13,298 nt of DNA. It comes from Euperipatoides rowelli. Taxonomy: Eukaryota > Onychophora > Udeonychophora > Euonychophora > Peripatopsidae. A model generated the notes under the pieces. The model was not told the DNA's origin. It worked only from the letters and a program-made list of their open reading frames with translations, and searched no databases. Below, one piece after another: positions 1 through 7,350 of this stretch (position 1 is its first letter; each line of letters starts with the position of its first letter). The stretch lies in NCBI GenBank assembly GCA_003024985.2, contig PXIH01S0012686.1; one strand, written 5' to 3'. A program made the translations under genes and the position numbers.

Positions 1-24
1 ACAACTTACATTTTATTATTTAGG

Positions 25-76
25 TATATATTTATTTATATTAGAAAACATTACACATAGTGTCTTTGCCCCAAAG
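25..76 (-). other. 3' terminal hairpin and A/T tail of left retrotransposon
   Basis: On the minus strand a small stem-loop CTTTG-GGG-CAAAG (76-64) is followed by about 25 bases and then a TATAAATAAATA tail (40-25). The right retrotransposon ends in the same plan: CCTTTGG-containing hairpin, short spacer, TATAAATAAATAAAT. In LINEs with short A-rich or microsatellite tails, such terminal structures can be recognised by their own RT during target-primed reverse transcription, so the shared plan supports kinship of the two elements. Confidence 0.55.
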
Positions 77-179
77 GATGTAAACACTATTTACAAAATT
101 GAAGATGGAAAAATTAAAATATAAAAATACAAGTTGCAACAAAATAAAAAAAATTTACAATAAGATTAACCAAAAGTTG

Positions 180-3079
180 TTATAGGTTAGGATCATTAAT
201 TAATTTTATAAAAGCTGGAATAGCCAAACATTCATAACGTTTAGTACGTATAAAACTTCTGAACAGTTTCCCTGCATTTCTGGTATTATAAATGGATTGA
301 CATGTTGCTGGAGCACAATCTCTAAATTCCTCAAAAAATTTCACGGCAAAGTTCCTAGTTAATGTAGATCTTCTATGATGTAATGATGGAATACAAAGCA
401 CATGTAATGCAATATTATAGTTAATGTATGTATCACCCAAAATAATTCAAAGTGCTCTTTTATGGACTCTTTCAATAGATTTTGATTGGTAGGAAGATAA
501 TGCACTGTGCCACACAGGGCAGGCATATTTCTAAGCATCGGTTGAATAAACGTAAGATATATGTGAAGTAGTGCCTTAGTGGCTTTTAATCTTTTTAATT
601 TATATAAGAGATAAAATTTACAGATTGCTTTTTTAATATTTGCTCTACAGGTAAGGCCCATTTTAAATCCTCCTGTATAATAACACCGAGAATTTTAACA
701 TGATTTACAACCCCATTATTACAAAGATCAGATTTAATTTCAATAGGCGGTGATTTTTCAAAAAGTTATGAATCATTATTTTTGATTTGAAAGGGTTAAG
801 TGACATATTAACTGCATTTGAGTCATGCTGAATACAATCAAAATTACTTTGGATCTCCGACAGGATATACGCCACAGTGAGGTCGTCAATGAATTTGAAT
901 CTAGATTCAATGTCTTTGGCCATGTTATTAGTTGTTAAAATAAACACAAGGCTAGTCAATACCCCATTGGCACACTGATATGAAAAAAAATCACCAGAAG
1001 TCGGCAGTTTAATAATTTGTGTTCTATTGATAATAAATGATGCAATCCACTTTGTTAAGAGGGGAGATGGTTTCATATCAAGAGATTTTATAAACAAATT
1101 ATGATTTACATGGTTAAAGGCTTTATTAAAATCTGTCACGATAGTAGCAGAAATATTGTTTTTTTTTCCAGTGGCTTGAGGATTTTGTCAATATAAAGAG
1201 CAAGATATTGTGTGGTTGAACGTTTTTGTATTCTACCAAACTGTTTTAGGTTGATGTATTGACCTATTCCAGGAAATAACAATGAGTATACAAATCTTTC
1301 ACATAACTTAGATAAGTTTGAGAAGATAGAAAGGGGACGTATTTCAGATGGTTCTCTCAGATATTTAACTTTAGGTATTAAAACAATATATTCTTTTTTA
1401 CATAAATCCAGACATATGCCACATTGAAGCGTTATCATAGTAACAGGCTCACAAAGTTCATAAGCAAAAAGTTTAAGTATAAAGTTTGGAACTCCATCAA
1501 CATTTTAAGAATTTTTATCAGGCATTTTTAGCAATATTCACATAGTGTCCAGGTATATTCAACTAGAGGGAATGGAAGACCAGATAAATAAGTAGGTAGG
1601 TTTTGAAGGTCCAGGCAATCACTAGAGTTTGCCATGTTTTTAAAAAATGTTCCTATCTCACTTGAAGATTGATCCGGACTTTTATTAGGTAACATATAAT
1701 CTTTTGTGATCTAGATGAACCAGTACATTTTCCAATAATTTTATAAAAATCACGAGAACCAAAATTATTTAAATCATTCATATCTCTATTGAAAACAAGC
1801 ATTTTAGCCAAAGCAACAGATTTCTTTATTTTAGAAGTTAACATTGCAAGCTGAACAGGATCTTCTTTATTTTTAAAGAGTATATTCTTTTGATGTATAA
1901 GGACAGAAATTTCATTGTTAAACCAACTATTACCACAATTAACTTTAAATTTTTTAACAAGTGGAAAGTTAAATTCATAAACAAATCTAAGTGTGTCAGC
2001 CAATGTTTCTGTTATTTGATTTATGTCTACCATGTTATATAACAAACTCCAATCCAATGTAGAAATAGATCTGCCAAAATCATCAAAATTAGATTGTCTT
2101 CTGGGTGTGTGAAAGTAAAATTCTTTAACGTTGGGAATAAAATTAGATCGATCATGATAAATACTTATTACACAGTGGTCAGAATTTGATATACAGTAGG
2201 TGCTAGACTAGGTATCATTGATAATCAACTGAACCCAGATAAAAGCACTTATCAAGGATGTTATTACCCCATATTGGTTTTTTAACAAGCTGTTTAAACA
2301 TATTTAAACATGTAATATATTTTACCTTTAAATCATTTAGATCACCAACCAAGAAAATGTTTGCCATGGTGTTCGAGATTAAGTAAAAATCTATCTCATC
2401 GCCTATAAAGTTTAAAACTTCTATACTATTGAAATCATTGGGGGGGGGGGGATAGACAGCTGTGACAGCAATAAATGGAATATTTCTTGGTAAATAATTA
2501 GGATGAAATGAAATCGAAAAAGCCTCAATTGCTTCATCCTTAGGAAATCGAGTTTGTACAATAGTAATTGATGAATTGATGTAAGCAGAAATACCACCAC
2601 CTTTAATTTTGTCTTTCCTATTTCTTACTCTGTGAAGGCTATCATAATTACCTATTTCAAAAGCCATGTTTTCCGTTGATAACATCCATGTTTCCACAAA
2701 AATAGCAATATCCGGTTTAGATTCAACTACATACACTTGTACTTCATCAAATTTAGTATAGATTGATCTCAGGTTGGAAAAAATAAATTTGGGGCATTTA
2801 TAAACAAGATTATTAATAGGAACTCTGATACAGTTAGAATAGTTATATTTTCCAAAGGACAATTAGCTGCTTTCCTAGCGCAACAACAAACAACGTTTAT
2901 GTTTCTAGGCCCCTCATCTTTGTTTTTGTTACGTCCATTTCTACACCTCTAAATGGATTACAGAACTTGAATAAGCCAAGTTGTTTAAGAAAAGTTCTCA
3001 CATCAATAGGTAGTTGCATTCTACGGTTAGAATAACGCTTTTTATGTAAATAATCAGCACTATACTTTTTCAATGGCAT
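180..3079 (-). pseudogene. Endonuclease/reverse transcriptase ORF of left retrotransposon, broken by frameshifts and stops
   Basis: The protein would nick target DNA and copy the element RNA into it. Pieces in order on the minus strand are: N-terminal basic piece 3079-2897; endonuclease 2862-2215; end of endonuclease and linker about 2206-1653; RT start about 1500-1136; RT core 1139-705; C-terminal pieces 661-359 and 440-180. Endonuclease landmarks are FSNLRS (catalytic Asn, near 2775), FVETW, YPPPP, GDLND (2346-2332, normally GDFN) and SDHC (near 2183). RT landmarks are NVDGVP, IRPLSIFSNLSKLCERFV, QFGRIQKRST, DFNKAFNHVNH (motif A, near 1133-1116), a poor motif B (GVLTSLVF, near 968-942) and FIDD (893-882) where F/YADD is usual. 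Frame changes occur near 2942, 2850, 2210, 1650 and 1137. The A-to-I change in FIDD and the decayed motif B show that it is dead. Confidence 0.85.
2440..2451 (+). repeat. Run of 12 G inside the endonuclease YPPP motif
   Basis: Twelve consecutive G on the plus strand correspond to CCC codons for the proline stretch of the endonuclease motif read on the minus strand (AVYPPPPNDF). Such a run is prone to length errors both in vivo and in sequencing. It is in frame as given. Confidence 0.9.
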
Positions 3080-3345
3080 AATCCAAAGTTAAAATACGCA
3101 GGTGAGTGATCTTGATACAGTGAAATCATCGTTAGGAAATCCTTCGTAAATGACAAAAACACAAAAATGAACAATCAGTATTTCTTAAAAAAAATATATA
3201 TCAGGAATTGATAGAGCAACAAAAGGATGAAGTTAACAAATGCTCTAATTGAATAAAACTCGAGTAAATATCAATAATGTTAGAAAAAAAACAGTCAATT
3301 AAAAACACACACTTGCAGCCAATGGCGCCATCTTATATTATACAT
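3080..3345 (-). other. 5' leader of left retrotransposon
   Basis: This stretch lies upstream of the first recognisable protein of the left retrotransposon and holds no long ORF. At 3334-3324 the minus strand reads AAGATGGCGCC, close to the AAGATGG core bound by YY1-type zinc-finger factors and found at the start of several LINE promoters. From there to the first ATG of the protein at 3079 is about 255 bases of T-rich leader. The 5' boundary could lie a few bases further right. The regulatory reading of the motif is an inference from sequence likeness only. Confidence 0.4.
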
Positions 3346-3395
3346 TTCCTTTGCCAAAGACAGGACATTGTCATGGTAGGGATTTGTGCCACATC

Positions 3396-3399
3396 ATAT
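3396..3399. repeat. Target-site duplication ATAT, left copy
   Basis: ATAT abuts the left TIR and is matched by ATAT directly after the right TIR. The palindromic sequence leaves the exact length (2 or 4 bases) open. Confidence 0.6.
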
Positions 3400-3431
3400 G
3401 AGGGGTTCAGAATAATAATGGATCAAGTCCA
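3400..3431 (+). repeat. Left terminal inverted repeat of the DNA transposon
   Basis: Starts GAGGGGTTCAG and ends GATCAAGTCCA. It matches the reverse complement of 6320-6351 at 31 of 32 positions; the mismatch is a G here against A on the other end. Confidence 0.95.
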
Positions 3432-3627
3432 CTGATGACTATTTTCGGATAATTAGGTCTAAAGTTAGAATAATATCCTAAATTATGTGTCTGTAGCTAC
3501 TACTTAGATTTGATATATTTTCATTAATAATATCATTTAAAATATAATGGATTAAGAAAGATTATAAAAAGATTATTTATTTATTAACTAGTTACTAAAA
3601 CAAAAAAATTTTTGGACATAATTCATT

Positions 3628-3633
3628 TTTATT
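3628..3633 (-). terminator. AATAAA polyadenylation signal for the transposase gene
   Basis: Minus-strand AATAAA lies 27 bases after the terminal TAA of the transposase reading frame. Two further overlapping AATAAA copies sit at 3585-3576. All are inside the transposon, upstream of its left TIR. Confidence 0.5.
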
Positions 3634-5575
3634 CTGAAAAAAAAAAAAAAAGTTAAATGTTACACATCAAATATAGCTTCATCATTGTCACTGTCCTCTT
3701 CCTGATTCTGCATTACATCAGACTGTCGGGTATGATTATCTGTTGGTAGGTTTTTAAAATACTGATGATAAATCGGTGGTATATACTTCAGTAAATCAAG
3801 CATGTCCTTCTTCTTTGCATCAGTGTTGACTCGACGTTTAAGATACAATGGCTCCTGGTCAATGGATGTCCATCCAAATGGCCTACCTGGTCCAGGTTTT
3901 TTCAAATTTACTATATAAAAGGGAAAATCATCATTGAAAGTTTCTTTAAACTTAAAAGTTAATGGTGATGCTCTTTCAAACCTTCACCACCTGATTTTCA
4001 ACCAATTAAATTTATAACCATTGGTCGTCACTTTTCTATTTGTAATATTCACTTCCAAATTTTTTGTTGATAGAAAATCGGATCTTTTCATTTCAATAAC
4101 TTCAAATTGTGGCTTTTTGCGTTTGGATTTTTTTATTACATTTATCCAGTCTTCAAGTGAAAATATTTGTGTTTCTTTTTGTCCAGCTTTCTCAATTAGT
4201 CCAAAATCTGAATCATTAGGTAGAAAAGAATGACCAGATACCAAGAACTTATAATCAATTATTTCCATGGTCATTTCTGTACTTTGAGTGAGCTTTAGAA
4301 GAGAGAGAGACATTTTTATGTTCCTATTCTGTCCAGTACAAGAATCTGAATACAAAATAATATGTTTGGTATCTTTTGCATTTTTCTTCAAATGTTTAAC
4401 AACACATGATGCTACATCCTGAGATCCACGTCCCCCTTCAGATTCATCCCATACATGCATATAACTAGTATTATTGTTAAATGATTGAATTCCAAAATTG
4501 TAAACATATAAATTTCTTTTATAATATGCAATTGATGTTGTAAGTTTAGGGAATGGGAGAGCCTTTTGCAGATCAAAGCTTGCTACATAGATTTCGTCAG
4601 AAACTTTCATCCTATCCTGCTGTAGACACTTTCTTGCTCTTTCAGCCTTTTTTAAATGGAGTGTTTTTTCTAAAATGAGTTTAGATTTTGCATTATCATT
4701 ATTTTCTCCTTTTATTTCCATATCGTAACTATCACAAAGATTGCATGTATCTTTGCTTGGATTTTTAAAATGGAGATTGAATTTGTTGCTGAACACTTGA
4801 TAGTAATACTTCTCCTTTTTAGGAGTTTTATTTGCCTCAAAGCACTTATCTTTATACAAATCATACATTTTTCTAATTGAAAGATCAGATCTTAAATATT
4901 TTCTATTTGGGTTGTCTTTCCTTGAATAATGGCTTTGATAAGCCGGAAATGATTTTATGTGTTCAATAACATCTGAATCATCTAATTTTCTTGAACCTGT
5001 TTTCCCTCGATATTCACCAGTTGCTGTGATATCTTTTTTATTTAGGCACCTATAGAGTCTACCAACACTTATTTGAAAGGTTTCACAAAAATATTTTTTA
5101 CAGACTTTGTGGCTAAATTTTCCGACTTTCAAAAAATAATAAAATGTTTGTGTTTTCGCAGAACCTAATCCTTGTCTTGGTCGCTTTCTTTGGACTGATT
5201 GTGCTTTTACAAGACCAAAAAGATATGCATTTTGGATAGAGTAATCTTTTAGTTTCCAAAATGAATCAAAAACGGATCGACGTTCAGATTCTTGAATGTG
5301 TTCATTACATTTCAGTCTACAATTGCATTGATTATTAATGAACACTTTTTTTTTTACCACTGTCCCATGTTTGGAAATGTACTGCTCTCCAGCATTTCTA
5401 CATCTCTTTCTAACATTTAATTTCCATGTGTTTTCATCCTTAGTCCTCTTTCTGCCTCTAGAATTTGATGTAGCATTCACTTCCACATCATTCAATGGCT
5501 CAATTTGTTCTTGTGGTTCTTGAGACTCGTTTGACTGAGAGTTTGAAAACTTATCTGCAATTTTTGGTACACCAA

Positions 5576-5898
5576 CTAAAAGATATAAAAATATGTGTGT
5601 ATTATAACTATTTTTAATCATTATAAAAATAAAATTATCTAGGCTTTTTTTTTTAATTGAAACTTTAAAAATATATACAGCCAAAAGAAAGGTTATCAAA
5701 TCTGTCAAAAAAAAGTGAAATGTATCTCTCCAAAAAAATAAAAAAAAGTTTTTTAATTTTGATTAGCAAAAAAAAAAAAAAAGATTATAAAATATACAAC
5801 CCAGATACCCTCCAATATAATTTTCTGGCTACACCCCTGAAACACAAGAAAATGAATACAAAGCAAAATCATTTTATTTCATAATAATTTATTCTTAC
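5576..5898 (-). other. Intron of the transposase gene (323 bp, GT-AG)
   Basis: Donor GTAAGAAT at 5898-5891 and acceptor with pyrimidine/T-rich tract ending TATCTTTTAG at 5577-5576. The flanking codons join to give D-V-G-V-P. The intron is AT-rich, holds an A15 run (plus strand 5767-5781), and contains a likely hAT terminus at 5808-5839. Confidence 0.75.
5808..5839 (-). mobile_element. Solo hAT-type terminus inside the transposase intron
   Basis: On the minus strand from 5839 it reads CAGGGGTGTAGCCAGAAAAT followed by TATATTGGAGGG. The CAGGGG-GTAGCCAG-AATTTT-GGGGG pattern is a familiar end of invertebrate hAT elements and their MITEs. No partner end was found between 5576 and 5800, so this would be a truncated copy. 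The remainder of the insertion cannot be delimited. Confidence 0.45.
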
Positions 5899-5986
5899 CG
5901 TCATAAGATTCATCATCTGAACTTGTTGCATTACTATCTGGTAAAAATTCCGAACCACTTGAATTAGAATCACTATCAAAATTCAT
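5899..5986 (-). CDS. Exon 1 of the transposase gene (29 codons plus 1 base)
   Basis: The ATG at 5986-5984 opens a short acidic reading frame (MNFDSDSNSSGSEFLPD and onward) that ends in TATGACG followed by the donor GTAAGAAT at 5898. Its phase (one base left over) is exactly what exon 2 requires at its acceptor. Acidic Ser/Asp-rich N-termini are common in this protein family. The alternative N-terminus obtained by reading through the intron (starting 5708) is hydrophobic and lysine-rich and looks like intron translation. Confidence 0.75.
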
Positions 5987-6021
5987 ATCTTTAAACTTAA
6001 AAAATAATATAATACTTATTA

Positions 6022-6032
6022 CTTATAAAAAT
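6022..6032 (-). promoter_or_regulatory. Possible TATA box of the transposase gene
   Basis: The minus strand reads TTTTTATAAG about 40 bases upstream of the exon 1 ATG. In DNA this AT-rich such a match is weak evidence, so the call rests mainly on position between the subterminal repeats and the first ATG. Confidence 0.25.
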
Positions 6033-6150
6033 GCTTAATTATTAGTAATCAAAAGAATCAACAAAAAGTAATCAAATTTATAATAAAGTTAAGAAAATCG
6101 GATTTAAATATGAAACAGCAAAGTAAAAAACATGCCACGTGTACTAAAGA

Positions 6151-6176
6151 TGGACTTGATTCATTAGCATTCTGAA
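6151..6176 (+). repeat. Subterminal copy 1 of the TIR motif
   Basis: Reads TGGACTTGATTCATT then AGCATTCTGAA. It differs from the inner part of the right TIR (TGGACTTGATTCATTATTATTCTGAA) by two bases, in the same orientation and about 170 bp inside it. Repeated subterminal motifs are typical binding sites for a transposase. Confidence 0.8.
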
Positions 6177-6240
6177 AGATTTTCTAAATGTTTCTTTATC
6201 AAAATTTTGTGCTTCCATCTAGTGGTTTAAAAATCAACTA

Positions 6241-6265
6241 GGACTTGATTTTATATTATTCTGAA
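6241..6265 (+). repeat. Subterminal copy 2 of the TIR motif
   Basis: Reads GGACTTGATTTTATATTATTCTGAA, the same motif as 6151-6176 and the right TIR with a few changes. The three motif copies start 80-90 bp apart. A weaker half-copy (TGGACTTAAATCA) follows at 6293. Confidence 0.75.
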
Positions 6266-6319
6266 TGTGTAATAGTATTAGCTACAAATAAATGGACTTA
6301 AATCAGTTTATGGGAAAAA

Positions 6320-6351
6320 TGGACTTGATTCATTATTATTCTGAACCCCTC
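6320..6351 (-). repeat. Right terminal inverted repeat of the DNA transposon
   Basis: On the plus strand it reads TGGACTTGATTC and ends CTGAACCCCTC. It is the inverted partner of 3400-3431. Its inner 26 bases are the template for the two extra copies at 6151 and 6241. Confidence 0.95.
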
Positions 6352-6355
6352 ATAT
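6352..6355. repeat. Target-site duplication ATAT, right copy
   Basis: Direct partner of 3396-3399, immediately outside the right TIR. Confidence 0.6.
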
Positions 6356-6717
6356 TATCCTACATATCTGCCAAGTGCTCCGATTTTTTTATATTTCATC
6401 CAAATATCAAACTGAAATATAAAAATATGATTTAATGTAATAATAGTCCGAATTTTAATAAATTTGAATTTAGCATTATTTTAGTCAATTTGTAAAGTAA
6501 TTTTCACTTGTTAAAATTAAATTCCAAACTTTAAAACTAATTATTGGCTGTGAATTAAGCATACAATTCCATGGAACTGAGCCTTCTTTTTAAATATTAA
6601 GAGCTGTCAGTTGGCTACATATTTGCTCACTAGCCAAAATAATATAATAATAATACAATCACTGAAACCCATTCATTCTATTTAAGAAAAGAAACTAGCT
6701 CTAGTGGTCAATTTGAA
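6356..6717. other. Intergenic AT-rich spacer
   Basis: No ORF or recognisable repeat, apart from a small hairpin TTGGCTA with TAGCCAA near 6612-6640. It is the host-side flank of the DNA transposon. Confidence 0.6.
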
Positions 6718-6982
6718 GCGTCTGGCTATCAAACTTAACAGCAATATTCCTAAAAAATTAGTCAATCATTTGCCGGCTAACAAATCGACTCCGACGTTAT
6801 CATTCCATTCACACTATCAATCAGTAGGTTGTAGTAAGTATAAAAAATCATTTCATGATTAAACATGATTAAAAAGAAAAAAAAAGAATTCGAACTATTC
6901 AACTGCCANGTGATTGTTTGATTTAAAAAAAAAGATATATTTTTTTTTAGGAATATTGCTGTTAAGTTTGATAGCCAGACGC
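6718..6982. mobile_element. 265-bp foldback/MITE-like element with perfect 40-bp inverted repeats
   Basis: 6718-6757 (starting GCGTCTGGCTATCAAACTTA and ending CCTAAAAAA) is exactly the reverse complement of 6943-6982. The 185-base interior is AT-rich, non-coding and includes one N (6909). The flanks show an imperfect direct repeat, CTAGTGGTCAATTT at 6701-6714 and CTAGTGATCTATTT at 6982-6995 (12 of 14), which may be an old or unrelated duplication, because the left copy is separated from the arm by 3-4 bases. No superfamily can be named from the ends. Confidence 0.8.
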
Positions 6983-7314
6983 TAGTGATCTATTTCATTG
7001 CATGCGGTATGAAATGTTTTTGCTATGTTTATTTTTTTATTTATTTCCAAATAATGTGCTGATCCTTATTTAATTCTTAAATTGTGCTTTTTTTTTCTTT
7101 TTTCTTCATTAATAATTTATATTTAGCAATATTAGGACCTAAACGTCATTCACAACCTTCAATACTACTATTGTCGGCATCTACAGATCGTTACAGATAT
7201 TTATCTCATCATTTTTATGGTCTGCATCGATCTTGCCATTTTATACATACTTATCAAATTAGATTTTGTTCCGACTACAATAATTCTTTTTCTAAACTTC
7301 ACATTTGGATTATG

Positions 7315-7350
7315 CTTTTAATTACTCTCTCTGGTGATGTTGAAACGAAT
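7315..7350 (+). other. 2A-like peptide motif, damaged at its C-terminus
   Basis: The frame starting at 7315 reads LLITLSGDVETN and then TSY where the 2A consensus D-(V/I)-E-x-N-P-G-P has P-G-P. In animal non-LTR elements such motifs cause ribosome skipping or act as signal-like leaders at the start of the polyprotein. Here the essential PGP is lost, and the downstream ORF1 frame is shifted by one relative to it, so it cannot work. The residues upstream (HIWIM then LLITLSG) have the hydrophobic leader typical of these motifs. Confidence 0.7.

Larger units (their letters stand above)
20..3345 (-). mobile_element. Degenerate CR1/L2/Crack-group non-LTR retrotransposon (left copy)
   Basis: This is a nearly full-length non-LTR (LINE) retrotransposon read right to left. 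In order it shows a 5' leader, one long degenerate ORF with AP-type endonuclease then reverse transcriptase, and a 3' end with a hairpin and a TAAATAAA-like tail. The C-terminal block after the RT has the pattern 'YKLKRLKATKALLHIY..FIQPML' followed by a block like 'PSLHHRRSTLTRNFAVKFF', which resembles CR1/L2-group elements where such segments follow the RT. No separate ORF1 was found upstream of the endonuclease. The left boundary is set by the A/T tail and is approximate. The right boundary is set by the last recognisable leader motif near 3334. I saw no target-site duplication because the left flank is only about 20 bases. Clade assignment rests on motif recognition, not on a tree. Confidence 0.8.
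3660..5986 (-). pseudogene. Two-exon transposase-like gene (DUF7869-like / Sola-like), one in-frame TGA
   Basis: Probable DNA transposase acting on the TIRs around it. Exon 1 (5986-5899) and exon 2 (5575-3660) join in phase to 667 residues with TGA at codon 560 (3986-3984). After the TGA the same frame stays open to the TAA at 3660. The tail (RFERASPL, GPGRPFGW, LLKYIPPIYHQYF) looks like part of the family, so the stop is probably a mutation that removes about 108 residues. In order: an acidic Ser/Asp N-terminus (1-30); a basic segment; a Cys cluster CNCRLKC (113-119); a probable helix-turn-helix (about 185-210, CKKYFCETFQISVGRLYRCL); a CNLC pair (307-310); the core with FDLQ (D364), YSDSCTGQNRN (D440), and GHSFLPNDSDFGLIE (D484, D486, E491). 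These would be the acidic active-site residues. I recognise the family from many unnamed insect and other invertebrate proteins with an SDxCxGQNRN motif. Function is inferred from the TIR context. Confidence 0.8.
3400..6351 (-). mobile_element. DNA transposon, 2,952 bp, 32-bp TIRs, ATAT flanks, possibly Sola-like
   Basis: The two ends are inverted repeats of 32 bases that begin GAGGGGTTCAGAATAATAAT and end ATCAAGTCCA, with one mismatch in 32. Both sides are flanked by ATAT (3396-3399 and 6352-6355). Because ATAT is self-complementary, TA or AT target duplications with a slightly longer TIR cannot be excluded. A spliced transposase-like gene fills most of the interior on the minus strand, and the terminal motif is repeated inside the right end. 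A 4-bp target duplication together with an aspartate-rich RNase H-type triad fits what is known of the Sola superfamily, but the assignment is an inference. The ends are almost identical and the gene has one stop, so insertion is probably recent compared with the retrotransposons around it. Confidence 0.88.

Noticed and set aside
3984-3986. TGA as a selenocysteine or programmed read-through codon
   Set aside because: No SECIS-like structure was recognised and the context TGA-AGG is not a known read-through signal; a point mutation is simpler.
4021-4233. Plus-strand ORF of 70 codons inside the transposase gene
   Set aside because: Antisense shadow of exon 2; no family-like sequence of its own.
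5338-5523. Plus-strand ORF of 61 codons in exon 2
   Set aside because: Antisense of the Cys-rich and basic N-terminal part; Cys/Phe-rich shadow.
5580-5708. N-terminal extension of the transposase from 5708 with a hydrophobic segment
   Set aside because: It lies inside the GT-AG intron and would put a membrane-like segment before the nuclear protein; the in-phase exon 1 explains the gene better.
6136-6141. CACGTG E-box upstream of the transposase gene
   Set aside because: A six-base match alone is likely chance; nothing else supports regulation.
7084-7314. ORF starting at 7084 as a separate protein
   Set aside because: It begins at a GTG within T-rich leader; only its end, with the 2A-like motif, has recognisable content.
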